NCBI GenBank assembly: GCA_002471275.1
Contig: DKPQ01000002.1
Location: 62,001-126,000, forward strand
Direction of reading: 5' to 3'
Length of the DNA: 64,000 bases
Source of the DNA: Flammeovirgaceae bacterium UBA7330
Lineage (GTDB): Bacteria; Bacteroidota; Bacteroidia; Cytophagales; Cyclobacteriaceae
The notes beneath the pieces are model-generated. The model saw nothing but the letters and a program-made list of their open reading frames with translations. It searched no databases and was not told the origin of the DNA. Of the stretch, positions 7,021 to 16,488 are shown piece by piece. Positions within the stretch are counted from its first letter, which is position 1, and each line of letters begins with the position of its first letter. Position numbers and translations under genes: made by a program.

Positions 7021-9431
7021 TCCGGATCAATTTGTTGAGTGAATGTGATATTTGGATGGTTGGCCAGGTTGGGTCCAAAGGTCAGCTTATGGTAGTTTCC
7101 GGTAGCCCAATCATTAATCATGTGTCCATAATCCGGACTTCCTGGGTTGCCTGTTTGACTACCTGGATATACACCCCAGGCTTGTGGTCCTTCTTCTGTA
7201 AGTTCTACCACCATTCTCCAACTCGGGCCATGTCCTCCGCCGGCAGCATTTACCGTATTCCCGAATCCTCCTATCCTGACCGACTCAGAGGAAAAAGGAG
7301 ATAGCCTTAGCAGATGATTGATTGAGGTATTTTTAAAGATATACCATCTCAGATCCTCCCCCTGCTCCTGCATTCCGGTCAGGGAGTCCACAGCCATCCT
7401 GAATGTCATATTATATAGTGCAATCGCATCCTCTTTCGATGGTGTTTCCAGGATATCAAAGAGTTTAAATCCGGGATTAGATTGGAGAAGTTTTACCGTG
7501 TTGTAGTGACCTGGTTTATCAATGGCTACTGAAATGGTGTCAAACTCATCCCAAATATTTTTATATAATATGTTCCACCACATCTGAAATACCGTAGGCG
7601 CAATTAGTTCTGGTTCATTGAAGTAGTCCCATGACTCAAGCATGTTGTAATACTTCCATTCCCTGGCTTTGAATGAAGTGGTATCCAGGGTGTCTAACAT
7701 GACAGGGAGTATTTCATAAGCCCGGTAATTGAAGTTGTCGTTCTGAAGTTTTTTCATGTCTTCAGGGGTGACCTTGCTCAGAATTTTTAACCGGTCGTTG
7801 ATGCGCCTGTTTCTGTCATACTCGTAGTGATGATCATAAACATAGTACGGATACAGCGAATCCACCGGATGCTGATTGGCTGAACTCAAAAATTGTCGCT
7901 TTGGGTTCACGATCTTCAGTCTATGCTCGAAGGGAATAAAACTCTTGGCTTCTGAGTCAGGATCTGATCCGTCTAATAGAAACTTCCCTAAACCCGGTCG
8001 CTTAATGGGAAACTTTCCGGGAAGGTGCATGGCGATGGTTCCGTCTTTGGAGCCAAAAATAAAATTCTGAGGTGGTCCGGTGAAATGCTCTAAGGCCTCA
8101 ACAAATGCCTCATGATCCTGGGCTTTGTTGATGTGGAACATGGTGAGAAAAGTAGTGCTTCTGTCATGAGCTACCCACCGCATGGCCGCATTAAACTTAC
8201 CATTTTCAGGCAAATAATTGCGGTCGTACACTACAGGACCATGGTGGACGTGTACGATGGTGTCATACACATCCGAACTGCCCTTCACTTCGATTTTTTC
8301 CACAACTTTTGATGTCTTAAACCACTGTTTGTTGTAGCGGTATTCTTCTCTGGAGCTGCTTTTAAACTCCACCTGGTACCAGTCTACCTGATCGCGTGGG
8401 GAATTCGTCACACCCCATGAAATAGAATCATTGAAACCCACCAGAATTACAGGTGTACCCGGTACGGTGACGCCCATCACATTAATGCCCGGGGCATTCA
8501 GGTGGGTCACATACCAGATAGATGGTAAAGTAAGTTGAAGGTCCATTTCATTGGCTAACAGTACGTTTCCAGTAGCTGATTTATTGGCGGAAACCGCAAA
8601 ATTGTTGCTTCCGTTAAGCGGGTTAGGTTTTTCGATCGTTTTTGGGATGATTGGCGCATGGAAAGCCTGAAGCTCAGGTAATGAGGCCAATGGCTCGAAG
8701 TCCCAGGGAGTGCCTTTGGGGATGACAGGATCTATCCCCCTGGGGTTTTCGGGAAAGAGTATGTTGAAGACTTCCTCTCCAAAAATGTTTAGCGCGTTGG
8801 TGTTTTCCAGATCTGCTTCGCTGCGGGAGAGCGTGTTGCTCAATAAACCATAAGCCATGCAGGTTTTTAAAGGCGACCATGCTTCTGGTTTGTAATCCAA
8901 TAACTTGAATTCAATAGGATAAGAAGCAAAGTCCAGTTCGTTGATGTATTGGTTTACTCCCTGGGAATAGGCCTCCAGCATTTCCTTCACTTCAGCATTT
9001 TCTATGATGGCTTCATACATGTCTTCAGTCATGGCTTTGATTCCTGTTCTTCGTTGTAGCCTGTCATAGCTCAACGCGCGCTCACCCAGTACTTCGGAGA
9101 GCCGACCAAATACAACCCGTGAATAAAAATCCATTTGCCATAAGCGGTCACGAGCCGTCAAATATCCCTGAGCGAGGTAAAGATCATGATTATTTTTGGC
9201 ATAAATATGGGGTATCCTGAGGGTGTCGTAGTGGATATTAACCGTTTCCCGAAGCCCTTCTAAAGTCAATTGTTGGGGCGGTCGTGTACCTTCCTGCTCT
9301 CCATTTTGCCAAAACCCGTGATGGGGACTTAGAAATTTCCCCAGGGCGGGTAAGCCGGAAAATGAGTTGTCCAGAGCTATTAAAATCACAAGAGAAATTA
9401 TCAGCGCAATGACAAAACGTATAGTTTTCAA
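7017..9431 (-). CDS. Penicillin acylase family N-terminal nucleophile amidohydrolase
   Basis: An 804-residue exported precursor of the penicillin G acylase/quorum-quenching acylase family. A membrane-spanning signal sequence (residues 5-20) is followed by the alpha-chain with its typical start (GLRETVNIHYDTLRIPHIYA). The autocatalytic nucleophile is Ser275 in NGSNNFAVS: cleavage before this Ser would give the beta-chain, whose next residues include LLANEMDLQL. Later motifs such as GFNDSISWGVTN and FGNTVNAAGGGHGPSWRM also fit the family. Such enzymes hydrolyse amides in the periplasm, including beta-lactam side chains and acyl-homoserine lactones; the substrate here is unknown. The gene couples to the downstream small membrane protein. 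Confidence 0.92.
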   Translation of the reverse strand: MKTIRFVIALIISLVILIALDNSFSGLPALGKFLSPHHGFWQNGEQEGTRPPQQLTLEGLRETVNIHYDTLRIPHIYAKNNHDLYLAQGYLTARDRLWQMDFYSRVVFGRLSEVLGERALSYDRLQRRTGIKAMTEDMYEAIIENAEVKEMLEAYSQGVNQYINELDFASYPIEFKLLDYKPEAWSPLKTCMAYGLLSNTLSRSEADLENTNALNIFGEEVFNILFPENPRGIDPVIPKGTPWDFEPLASLPELQAFHAPIIPKTIEKPNPLNGSNNFAVSANKSATGNVLLANEMDLQLTLPSIWYVTHLNAPGINVMGVTVPGTPVILVGFNDSISWGVTNSPRDQVDWYQVEFKSSSREEYRYNKQWFKTSKVVEKIEVKGSSDVYDTIVHVHHGPVVYDRNYLPENGKFNAAMRWVAHDRSTTFLTMFHINKAQDHEAFVEALEHFTGPPQNFIFGSKDGTIAMHLPGKFPIKRPGLGKFLLDGSDPDSEAKSFIPFEHRLKIVNPKRQFLSSANQHPVDSLYPYYVYDHHYEYDRNRRINDRLKILSKVTPEDMKKLQNDNFNYRAYEILPVMLDTLDTTSFKAREWKYYNMLESWDYFNEPELIAPTVFQMWWNILYKNIWDEFDTISVAIDKPGHYNTVKLLQSNPGFKLFDILETPSKEDAIALYNMTFRMAVDSLTGMQEQGEDLRWYIFKNTSINHLLRLSPFSSESVRIGGFGNTVNAAGGGHGPSWRMVVELTEEGPQAWGVYPGSQTGNPGSPDYGHMINDWATGNYHKLTFGPNLANHPNITFTQQIDPE

Positions 9432-9554
9432 CCGTTAAATACTTTGAAAATGAATTAATATTGATTCCGAACCAGGGGAGATCATTTCGATGTTGAAAAG
9501 TATCAATAAAATCACAAAATGTCTACTTTTATTACAAGAATCGATCAAGGAGGG

Positions 9555-10130
9555 ATGTATTCTGTGATAAAAAGTATCTTGGACCGGTTGATAGCTGCGA
9601 TTTTGATCATATTGGGTGTTTTCCCGGTGCTTCTGCTCGGGTGGGTGGGAAGCCTGATGGATCGGTCATCCATTCTTTTCCGCCAGGTGAGAAGTGGGAA
9701 GTCAGGGAAGCCATTTACACTCTATAAGCTGAGAACAATGAAGGAAGGCGAGGTTACACCATTTGGCAGGTTCCTCAGAAGATGGTCAATCGATGAACTA
9801 CCTCAGCTTTGGAATATCGTCAAAGGAGATATGAGTCTCGTTGGACCCAGACCATTGCTTGTCGAATACGATGCCCATTATTCAGCAGTTCAAAAGCGAA
9901 GGCTGGAGGTGAAGCCTGGTATCACAGGACTCTCCCAGGTCAATGGGCGAAATAGTATCGGCTGGGAGAGGAGGTTTGAGCTGGATGTTCAGTATGTCGA
10001 GAAGCAGTCCTTTTGGCTGGATTGCAAGATTTTGATGAAAACAATGGTGCAGCTATTTGACAAAAAGTCTTCTGATTTTCACCTCAACCAATTGCCCAAA
10101 TTTTCTGAGCAGCAAAAACGCAGTGATTAA
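9555..10130 (+). CDS. Undecaprenyl-phosphate sugar phosphotransferase (Bac_transf family)
   Basis: A small monotopic phosphoglycosyl transferase of about 191 residues. One N-terminal hydrophobic hairpin (LIAAILIILGVFPVLLLGWV) is followed by the catalytic motif FRQVRSGKSGKPFTLYKLRT, then SIDELPQLWNIVKGDMSLVG and the family-typical PRPLL. It transfers a sugar-1-phosphate to undecaprenyl phosphate to start a surface glycan. I place the start at 9555 (MYSVIKSILDRL), which matches the usual family N-terminus; an ATG at 9519 would add 12 residues. It stands alone, without the glycosyltransferases, flippase or polymerase usually near such genes, so it may serve a glycan encoded elsewhere. The stop overlaps the convergent gene by 4 bases. 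Confidence 0.9.
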   Translation: MYSVIKSILDRLIAAILIILGVFPVLLLGWVGSLMDRSSILFRQVRSGKSGKPFTLYKLRTMKEGEVTPFGRFLRRWSIDELPQLWNIVKGDMSLVGPRPLLVEYDAHYSAVQKRRLEVKPGITGLSQVNGRNSIGWERRFELDVQYVEKQSFWLDCKILMKTMVQLFDKKSSDFHLNQLPKFSEQQKRSD

Positions 10131-10987
10131 TTGACATCACTCTTCTTGATGAGTGCCCCTTTGCTGCCCCCACTGAAAAAGCCAGGAGGAAGGAAGAACT
10201 CAACTTTGAAACTAAGAAAGAAATAGTGATCGTTGTTGCGCGGATTTCCTCTGGGTCCTCCTGCGGATAGCTGATCATAAGCCTGCTGATTTACAATCCC
10301 GATTTCATCTTTTCGGTTACTTAAAGCTGCCCTCAGTGTATCACTGATGCTTGTCGGAAAAGAAGTAGAGACATCATCGAGGTAGTCTGTTAGCGTGATC
10401 CTGTAACTGGCCTCGACGTTGAAGTTGATAAATTCGTTTAACCTGAGTTTTACTCCCAGTGCGATAGGAAAAGCCATCGTAATGGGAGCATAAGTAACAC
10501 CCTCTGTTTTGAATTCTCTCAGGTTATAGGATTCTCCCTGTAACTTGGTTCTTGGGCTGAAATACGTCATGGCAATACCACCGGTGATGTAGGGATCAAA
10601 AGGATCTCTGCGATAAAAATCTCCGTTGTAGCTTTTGAAAAAGAATACGGCCTGAAGGTTAAGCTCGGCATTTACTGAGTGAAAGGATAGGTTCCTTTGC
10701 CTGGCATAGGTGCTATCAGCTGCTTTATTATCATTTCCGTTGAGGATGAATCCATACAACTCAGTTCTGGCAGCCAGTCGGGAAGTCAGCCTCGCTTCAA
10801 CGCCCACATTTACATGAGAAAGTCCCTCCTGGAGCTTATAGTTGTGCTTAAGTTCACCGAAATAGATATTTTTCCCGGTCCCTACCTGAAGGGAATAGTA
10901 CCGGTCAAGATATTTCCATGATTTGAAATTCTGACCTGTGGCGGTGAAATAGCCGAGCAACAAAAGAAGAGGAATTAACCTTTTCAT
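10127..10987 (-). CDS. Outer-membrane beta-barrel protein, DUF6089-like
   Basis: A 286-residue exported protein. The signal peptide (MKRLIPLLLLLGYFTATGQ) supports the ATG at 10987; a start at 11059 would put 24 extra residues in front of it. The mature protein has alternating strands ending in Phe or Tyr, and the segment SYRITLTDYLDDVSTSFP that I associate with DUF6089 barrels of Bacteroidota. It ends with a proline-rich tail after the last strand (FFLPPGFFSGG). Function is not known: this family is usually described only as outer-membrane protein. It converges on the sugar transferase gene, overlapping it by 4 bases. Confidence 0.8.
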   Translation of the reverse strand: MKRLIPLLLLLGYFTATGQNFKSWKYLDRYYSLQVGTGKNIYFGELKHNYKLQEGLSHVNVGVEARLTSRLAARTELYGFILNGNDNKAADSTYARQRNLSFHSVNAELNLQAVFFFKSYNGDFYRRDPFDPYITGGIAMTYFSPRTKLQGESYNLREFKTEGVTYAPITMAFPIALGVKLRLNEFINFNVEASYRITLTDYLDDVSTSFPTSISDTLRAALSNRKDEIGIVNQQAYDQLSAGGPRGNPRNNDHYFFLSFKVEFFLPPGFFSGGSKGALIKKSDVN

Positions 10988-11206
10988 CGGGGATAAAAAT
11001 AACGAATACCAACCAAAGGATATTTTAAATTTTGAGGAAATAATAGGGAAGTGATTCAATCACAAAAGTCTTCATGTTGAGATTAGGTTATATATTACGC
11101 TTTTGTAAATTGAGCCTTGTTTTGTTTTAATAAACCTAAAGGACCAGTCGTTTTGTGTTGGTGTTTTTGTAAATTTAGCAACGACTAACCAGAGAGGACA
11201 TCACTT

Positions 11207-11878
11207 TTGCTACATCAAAAGAAAAATATCAGACCACTGGGACCAGGAAATTCCAATCACCCGGCTCGAATACAAGAGGTTCGGAGTGAAAGGGAAGATC
11301 TGATATGGGAGCGATTCAAAGCCGGTGACCAGAAGGCACTGACATACATCTTTCAGAATTATTCCAACTTTCTATTTAACTATGGCTCTCAGTTTACCAC
11401 TGATCGGAATCTGATCAAGGATTGTCTGCAGGATCTTTTTCTGGACCTGATCAGGCAAAAGAAAAACCTGAATTCTACCACCTCTATCAAATTCTATTTG
11501 ATGAGATCCTTCAGGAACAAACTTGTAGCAAACATTCAGAAAAATCAGACCCGGGAAAAGGCAGAGCAGGCCAAAACTGCTGAAAACAAATCTTTCATGG
11601 TTACCATTTCCTCCGAGGTAAAAATGATCAATGGCCAGTTGGATGCAGAAAAGCAACGTTTGATTGAAAGAAAGCTCAACGAATTACCCCCACTTCAGCG
11701 GGAAGCCATCCTGCTTTTCTTTTATGAAGGTTTGAAGTATACAGAGATAGCGGAATTGCTTGGTGTAAAGGTCAAATCTGCCAGGGCCCTGATCTACCGT
11801 TCACTGGTGTCCTTGAAAGACCTCCTTTCCCCTTATAAAGGAGTGATTTTTTTACTAACCTGCCTGATTGGCATTTAA
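11207..11878 (+). CDS. ECF sigma factor of the SusC/D locus
   Basis: A 223-residue RNA polymerase sigma factor. Region 2 is visible (DLIWERFKAGDQKALTYIF then DCLQDLFLDLI) and region 4 carries the helix-turn-helix (LPPLQREAILLFFYEGLKY then IAELLGVKVKSARALIYRSL). The start is uncommon: no ATG lies in frame before region 2, so TTG at 11207 is assumed. It is followed by an FecR anti-sigma gene and a SusC with an STN domain, the three parts of a trans-envelope signalling system. The expected logic is that substrate binding at SusC releases the sigma factor from FecR, which then switches on the SusC/SusD genes. A weak hydrophobic C-terminus (GVIFLLTCLIGI) follows region 4. Confidence 0.9.
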   Translation: MLHQKKNIRPLGPGNSNHPARIQEVRSEREDLIWERFKAGDQKALTYIFQNYSNFLFNYGSQFTTDRNLIKDCLQDLFLDLIRQKKNLNSTTSIKFYLMRSFRNKLVANIQKNQTREKAEQAKTAENKSFMVTISSEVKMINGQLDAEKQRLIERKLNELPPLQREAILLFFYEGLKYTEIAELLGVKVKSARALIYRSLVSLKDLLSPYKGVIFLLTCLIGI

Positions 11879-12019
11879 GAATATCTCAAGTAAACAGTGC
11901 TTTAGCTGGTAACGTATTTAATAAATATGCGGATTATTTGATTCTGTTGTAAATATTTCGGTCAGCTATGGTCAATTCAGGTCCGGAGCTATTTATATAA
12001 ATAGTTCTAAGATTAAAAG

Positions 12020-13027
12020 ATGGACTATAAGCAGTATAAGATACAAGATTTTTTAGGGGATGAGTATTTTGTTTCGTGGGTGATCGATGGTGATCCTTCT
12101 GCGACTCATTTTTGGGAGAAATGGCTGAGGGCTAATCCCGAAAAGCGCCTGGAGGTAGAGCGAGCAAAAGAGCTCATCAAATCAGTCAACTATAAACACA
12201 CAGACCGCCTAACCGACGCTGAATACTCCCAGATATTCGAACGTCTTCTGAGAACAGACGGATTCGCCACGACTCGTTCTGGAAAAGGATCTTATCGCTA
12301 TGCATACAGAATTGCTGCCACAGTTGTCTTGTTGATCGTGGCTTTGATAGGCTACCAGGAAATCCAGCAACCAGCTGAAGAGCTGGTAGTACAGCAAGTG
12401 GAGATCTCAACAGAATTTGGGCAGCGGAAGACGATCAAATTGCCTGATGGAAGTGTCGTCAAGCTAAATATCGGCAGTTCCCTGGAGTTTCCGGAGCGGT
12501 TTGAAGGGAATACCAGGACTGTAAAACTTACCGGTGAGGGTTATTTCGAAGTTGCAGAAAACAAGGTTAAACCTTTCATCATTCAAACAGGAGGACTGCT
12601 TACCGAAGTGTTGGGGACATCCTTTAACCTTTGTGCATATACTGAATTGGATAGTATCACCGTGGCAGTAGTGACCGGTAGGGTAAAAATCAGCAATGAA
12701 TCCGGGTTACATCAGGTACTGTCGCCAGCGGATATGGGGATCTACAGCAAACAAACCCAATCTATTCATAAGTCGAAGTATGACGAAGATGATCTTGCAT
12801 GGTACAGCGGTACGCTGATCATAGAAAATAAGCCACTTCCTGAGGTTTTTCGTCAGTTGGAACGATGGTATGGAGTGGAATTTGAGATGGCTGAAAACAT
12901 GAGTCTGGATGGAACTTATAGTGGGCGATATCATAATAAGTCACTTGAACTGATCCTGGAAGGGATCAGAACCACATCACATATTAATTATACAATCAAC
13001 AACAAAAAAATCCTGATATATGAATAG
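12020..13027 (+). CDS. FecR-family anti-sigma factor
   Basis: A 335-residue single-pass inner-membrane protein. The cytoplasmic N-terminus (1-95) would hold the sigma factor. A transmembrane helix (AATVVLLIVALIGY) lies at about 98-112. The periplasmic FecR domain follows (VEISTEFGQRKTIKLPDGS and LTGEGYFEVAENKVKPFII), then a C-terminal DUF4974 domain (LPEVFRQLERWYGVEFE to the end). It should sense the state of the neighbouring SusC through the STN domain and control the upstream sigma factor. It is separated from the sigma gene by 141 bases and from susC by 107 bases with a hairpin. Confidence 0.93.
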   Translation: MDYKQYKIQDFLGDEYFVSWVIDGDPSATHFWEKWLRANPEKRLEVERAKELIKSVNYKHTDRLTDAEYSQIFERLLRTDGFATTRSGKGSYRYAYRIAATVVLLIVALIGYQEIQQPAEELVVQQVEISTEFGQRKTIKLPDGSVVKLNIGSSLEFPERFEGNTRTVKLTGEGYFEVAENKVKPFIIQTGGLLTEVLGTSFNLCAYTELDSITVAVVTGRVKISNESGLHQVLSPADMGIYSKQTQSIHKSKYDEDDLAWYSGTLIIENKPLPEVFRQLERWYGVEFEMAENMSLDGTYSGRYHNKSLELILEGIRTTSHINYTINNKKILIYE

Positions 13028-13051
13028 CACATAGACTTTACCCCAAAAAGA

Positions 13052-13093
13052 ACCCCCACACCTGATGTTTTGACGGACTCCTGGTGTAGGGGT
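13052..13093 (+). promoter_or_regulatory. Hairpin between fecR-type and susC-type genes
   Basis: ACCCCCACACC pairs with GGTGTAGGGGT (one C-A mismatch) around a loop of about 20 bases. It has no strong T-run after it, so it may be an RNA-processing or stability element that sets different levels of the regulator and transporter rather than a full terminator. Confidence 0.4.
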
Positions 13094-13134
13094 AACGTTC
13101 TAGCAAAATTATTTACTAAAACAAACCTAAAAAT

Positions 13135-16100
13135 ATGAAAAATCATTTACTGAGGGAAATAATCATTATGTCACGACCCCTTTTCTATGTAATATTTATG
13201 CAAGCGCTTTTTGCTTCGTTTTTGCATGCGGAGAAGTCCAATGCGCAGGCGAAAAGCTTGTATGAGATTGAACTAAAATTGGGTGCCAGTGAGAGAGAAG
13301 TAATCGATGTCTTTAAAGAGATAGAAAAAGAAACCGACTTCTATTTCACTTATAAGGATCAACTTGTGCTGAATAAGAAAGTCTCCCTTTCAGCCAAAAG
13401 ATCTTATCTGGGCACTTTCCTCGAAGAAATATCCAGGAGTACGGATTTAAACTTCAAGCGGATCAATGACAATATTCACGTCTATCAAAGAATAGAAAAT
13501 GAAATAAATGTCGAGGAGTCTATTGACGAACAGGAAGAGCAAAATACCATCACCGGAACAGTGACCGATGAAAGTGGGGAAGGGCTTCCGGGGGCTACAG
13601 TGCTGGAGAAAGGAACCAGCAACGGAACCATCACAGATGTGAATGGGAGCTTCACCATCAGTGCGCCTTCTAATTCAACGTTGATCATCTCTTTTGTTGG
13701 CTATCAAAACCTGGAAGTACCGGTAAACAGCAGGACCAGGGTGGATATCATGCTTGAAGCTGATGTGGCATCCTTGCAGGAAGTAGTTGTGATTGGTTAT
13801 GGAACCCAAAAGAAAGAAGATGTGACCGGAGCCATTGTGAGTGCTAACCTGGATGACATGAATAAACAGCCCAACGTTTCAGTGATGGAGGGATTGCAGG
13901 GTGCAGTACCGGGATTAAACATTGGACAGGTCAACCAGGCTGGTCAGAATCCAGTGCTTAACATCAGGGGCCAAAGTTCCTTATCAGGGGAGCAGAACCC
14001 TCTCATTGTAGTTGACAATGTCATTTTCAGGGGAGAATTGATTGATATCAATCCCAATGACATCAAATCAATTGATATACTCCGGGATGCAAGTGCGGCG
14101 GCGATATTCGGTTCGCAGGCTGCAAATGGCGTAGTCATGATTACCACAAAATCAGGTGGATCGTCTGACGGGATGCCTACCATTACCTATTCAGGTATGT
14201 ATTCGTTTCAGCAGCCCCATCATGAATTGAGAGCTGAGTCAGATGGTGATGCGTTCATGCTGAAAATTGAACACTCTGATATTCTCAACAGCAGGACTCA
14301 ATCTTCAGGATACCTGGACAGGGATCCAAATTGGGATGAGTCTACCAACTTCAAGACCAATCATGAAATCAATCAGTACAATGCGGGACGAACATTTGAC
14401 TGGTATGATTATATGACCACAGATAACCCGTATACCACACAACATAATCTTTCCATTTCGAACTCTACCGAGAGCAATAACTATTATGTTTCGTTGGGAT
14501 ATACGGACCAGACAGGTCACATGAGGGATGAGTACTATTCCAGGGTTAATGGACGTATTAATTTGTCAACTTCTGTTACCGAATGGTTTGATTTCGATGT
14601 TCAAAGTTTAATGTCTCTCAGTGAATACGGACCACAAATATTTGGTTTAGGAGACCGATTTATGGAACCCTATGCGACACCATACGATGAAAATGGTGTC
14701 CTTGTAGATCGACCCACTGGAAATCAAATAAACCCATTTTATGAAGAGACGGCTGATACACAGGATAAGCGATTAAACCTGAATGCCAGTCTTACTGCCA
14801 CCATTTTTCTGCCAATAGAAGGTTTGGATTACAAGTTGCGATTTGGAAATAACTATCTGTCAAATCGACAATTTGAATTCAGGAGCTTTGGAGCTGACTT
14901 TACCGGGAATGGATTCAAACGGAATGAAGTGCAGTATACCTGGAGTTTAGATAATATCTTGTCTTACAACAAGGTATTTGGTAATATTCATGAGGTGGGT
15001 GCAACACTGCTATATGGCGTTGAAAAACGTCAGTCTGAGTTTACACGAGCGGAAGGATCTAATTTCGTCAATGATGTATTAGGTTACAACCTGCTTCAGG
15101 CAGCCGCTGCCGATCTGCAAAAAGTATCCTCCGGAGGTTGGGTAGAGTCGAGTCTTTACAATATGGCCCGTGTCTCCTACAAACTGATGGGCAGGTATCT
15201 GGTAAATGCGACCATTAGACGAGACGGGTTCTCCGGATTCAGTCAGGCCAATAAGTTTGGCTATTTTCCATCTGTCGCAGCTGGTTGGATCTTCTCTGAG
15301 GAATCCTTCATGCCAAGCACAGAGTGGCTCAACTGGTCCAAACTGAGGGTTTCATACGGTGCTACGGGTAACCGGACTATCGGACGATATCAGACACTGG
15401 CAGAGGTAACGGGTGGGTTTGGATACATCTCAGGTGATGGGTCCTCTATATATACCCAGTGGATCAGTGGGTTGGCCAGCTCAGGGTTGAAGTGGGAGAA
15501 AACCACCGGAATCAACATTGGATTGGATTTCAGGTTGTTTGGAAATAGGATTAGTGGTTCGATAGATTACTACAACAATAACACCACCGACCTACTGTAT
15601 GATGTGAATATTCCTGCGATCAGCCGGTACACAATTTTCCCGGATAACCTTGGTAAAATCCACAATAAGGGATTAGAGATACTCATTAGTTCCACCAATA
15701 TCCAGAAGAACGATTTTACATGGTCCACGGATTTCACATTCTCGCGAAACAGAAATGAGATAGTGACGCTACTAGGTTTTGATGTAGATGAAGATGGCAA
15801 AGAGGATGATCTGATTTCTGAGGGTTTATTTATTGGTGAATCAACGGGAATGATATTTGACTATGAGATAGATGGTATTTATCAAATTGATGATGAGATT
15901 CCTACAGGCTATGAATTTGGGGCTTACAGGGTAGTTGATCTGAACGGCGATGGGAATATTGACCCATCAGACAGAACATTTATTGGTAATACACGGCCTG
16001 CTTACAGATTTGGTATCAATAACTCACTCAACTATAAAAAGTGGAACCTGAGCTTCTTCGTCAATTCCATTCAGGGAGGCAAAGACAGGTATTTAGGTGA

Positions 16101-16476
16101 TGATACGATTTATGGTCTCCAGATATTTAATCAGGAAAATCACTTCAACATTACTTATCCCAGAGGTGTAGATTACTGGACTCCTGAAAATCCGGATGCC
16201 AGATATCAGCGACCAGGAATTAAAGGTTCTGATGGCATTGCCGGTACCAGGTATACTCCAAGGTCCTTTGTTAGATTGAGAAATGTTTCATTGTCCTATA
16301 GTCTGGGTGCTGATGTGATCAAGTTTATCGAAAACATCAGGATTACATTGAGCGGTAGGAATCTACTCACATTCACAAAGTGGAATGGATGGGATCCTGA
16401 AACCGGGCAGGGCATTAATACAGGTGGAAGGCCCATCATGGAAGCATACACTGTCGGTATAGATGTTACATTTTAA
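13135..16476 (+). CDS. SusC/RagA-type TonB-linked outer-membrane protein with STN domain
   Basis: A 1113-residue SusC-type transporter. After a signal peptide (about 1-38) comes an STN (secretin and TonB N-terminal) domain at about 42-120, the part that contacts FecR. A carboxypeptidase-like regulatory domain follows (TGTVTDESGEGLPGATVLEK, about 139-210), then the motif VVVIGYGTQKKEDVTGAI and a plug (about 215-335). The large barrel closes with GRNLLTFTKWNGWDPE and a final Phe. It forms a bin-like uptake complex with the SusD lipoprotein encoded 12 bases downstream. The substrate is not revealed; the PhoD-type phosphatase downstream hints at a phosphorylated organic compound, by inference. 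Confidence 0.95.
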   Translation: MKNHLLREIIIMSRPLFYVIFMQALFASFLHAEKSNAQAKSLYEIELKLGASEREVIDVFKEIEKETDFYFTYKDQLVLNKKVSLSAKRSYLGTFLEEISRSTDLNFKRINDNIHVYQRIENEINVEESIDEQEEQNTITGTVTDESGEGLPGATVLEKGTSNGTITDVNGSFTISAPSNSTLIISFVGYQNLEVPVNSRTRVDIMLEADVASLQEVVVIGYGTQKKEDVTGAIVSANLDDMNKQPNVSVMEGLQGAVPGLNIGQVNQAGQNPVLNIRGQSSLSGEQNPLIVVDNVIFRGELIDINPNDIKSIDILRDASAAAIFGSQAANGVVMITTKSGGSSDGMPTITYSGMYSFQQPHHELRAESDGDAFMLKIEHSDILNSRTQSSGYLDRDPNWDESTNFKTNHEINQYNAGRTFDWYDYMTTDNPYTTQHNLSISNSTESNNYYVSLGYTDQTGHMRDEYYSRVNGRINLSTSVTEWFDFDVQSLMSLSEYGPQIFGLGDRFMEPYATPYDENGVLVDRPTGNQINPFYEETADTQDKRLNLNASLTATIFLPIEGLDYKLRFGNNYLSNRQFEFRSFGADFTGNGFKRNEVQYTWSLDNILSYNKVFGNIHEVGATLLYGVEKRQSEFTRAEGSNFVNDVLGYNLLQAAAADLQKVSSGGWVESSLYNMARVSYKLMGRYLVNATIRRDGFSGFSQANKFGYFPSVAAGWIFSEESFMPSTEWLNWSKLRVSYGATGNRTIGRYQTLAEVTGGFGYISGDGSSIYTQWISGLASSGLKWEKTTGINIGLDFRLFGNRISGSIDYYNNNTTDLLYDVNIPAISRYTIFPDNLGKIHNKGLEILISSTNIQKNDFTWSTDFTFSRNRNEIVTLLGFDVDEDGKEDDLISEGLFIGESTGMIFDYEIDGIYQIDDEIPTGYEFGAYRVVDLNGDGNIDPSDRTFIGNTRPAYRFGINNSLNYKKWNLSFFVNSIQGGKDRYLGDDTIYGLQIFNQENHFNITYPRGVDYWTPENPDARYQRPGIKGSDGIAGTRYTPRSFVRLRNVSLSYSLGADVIKFIENIRITLSGRNLLTFTKWNGWDPETGQGINTGGRPIMEAYTVGIDVTF

Positions 16477-16488
16477 ACGGAAGAAATC

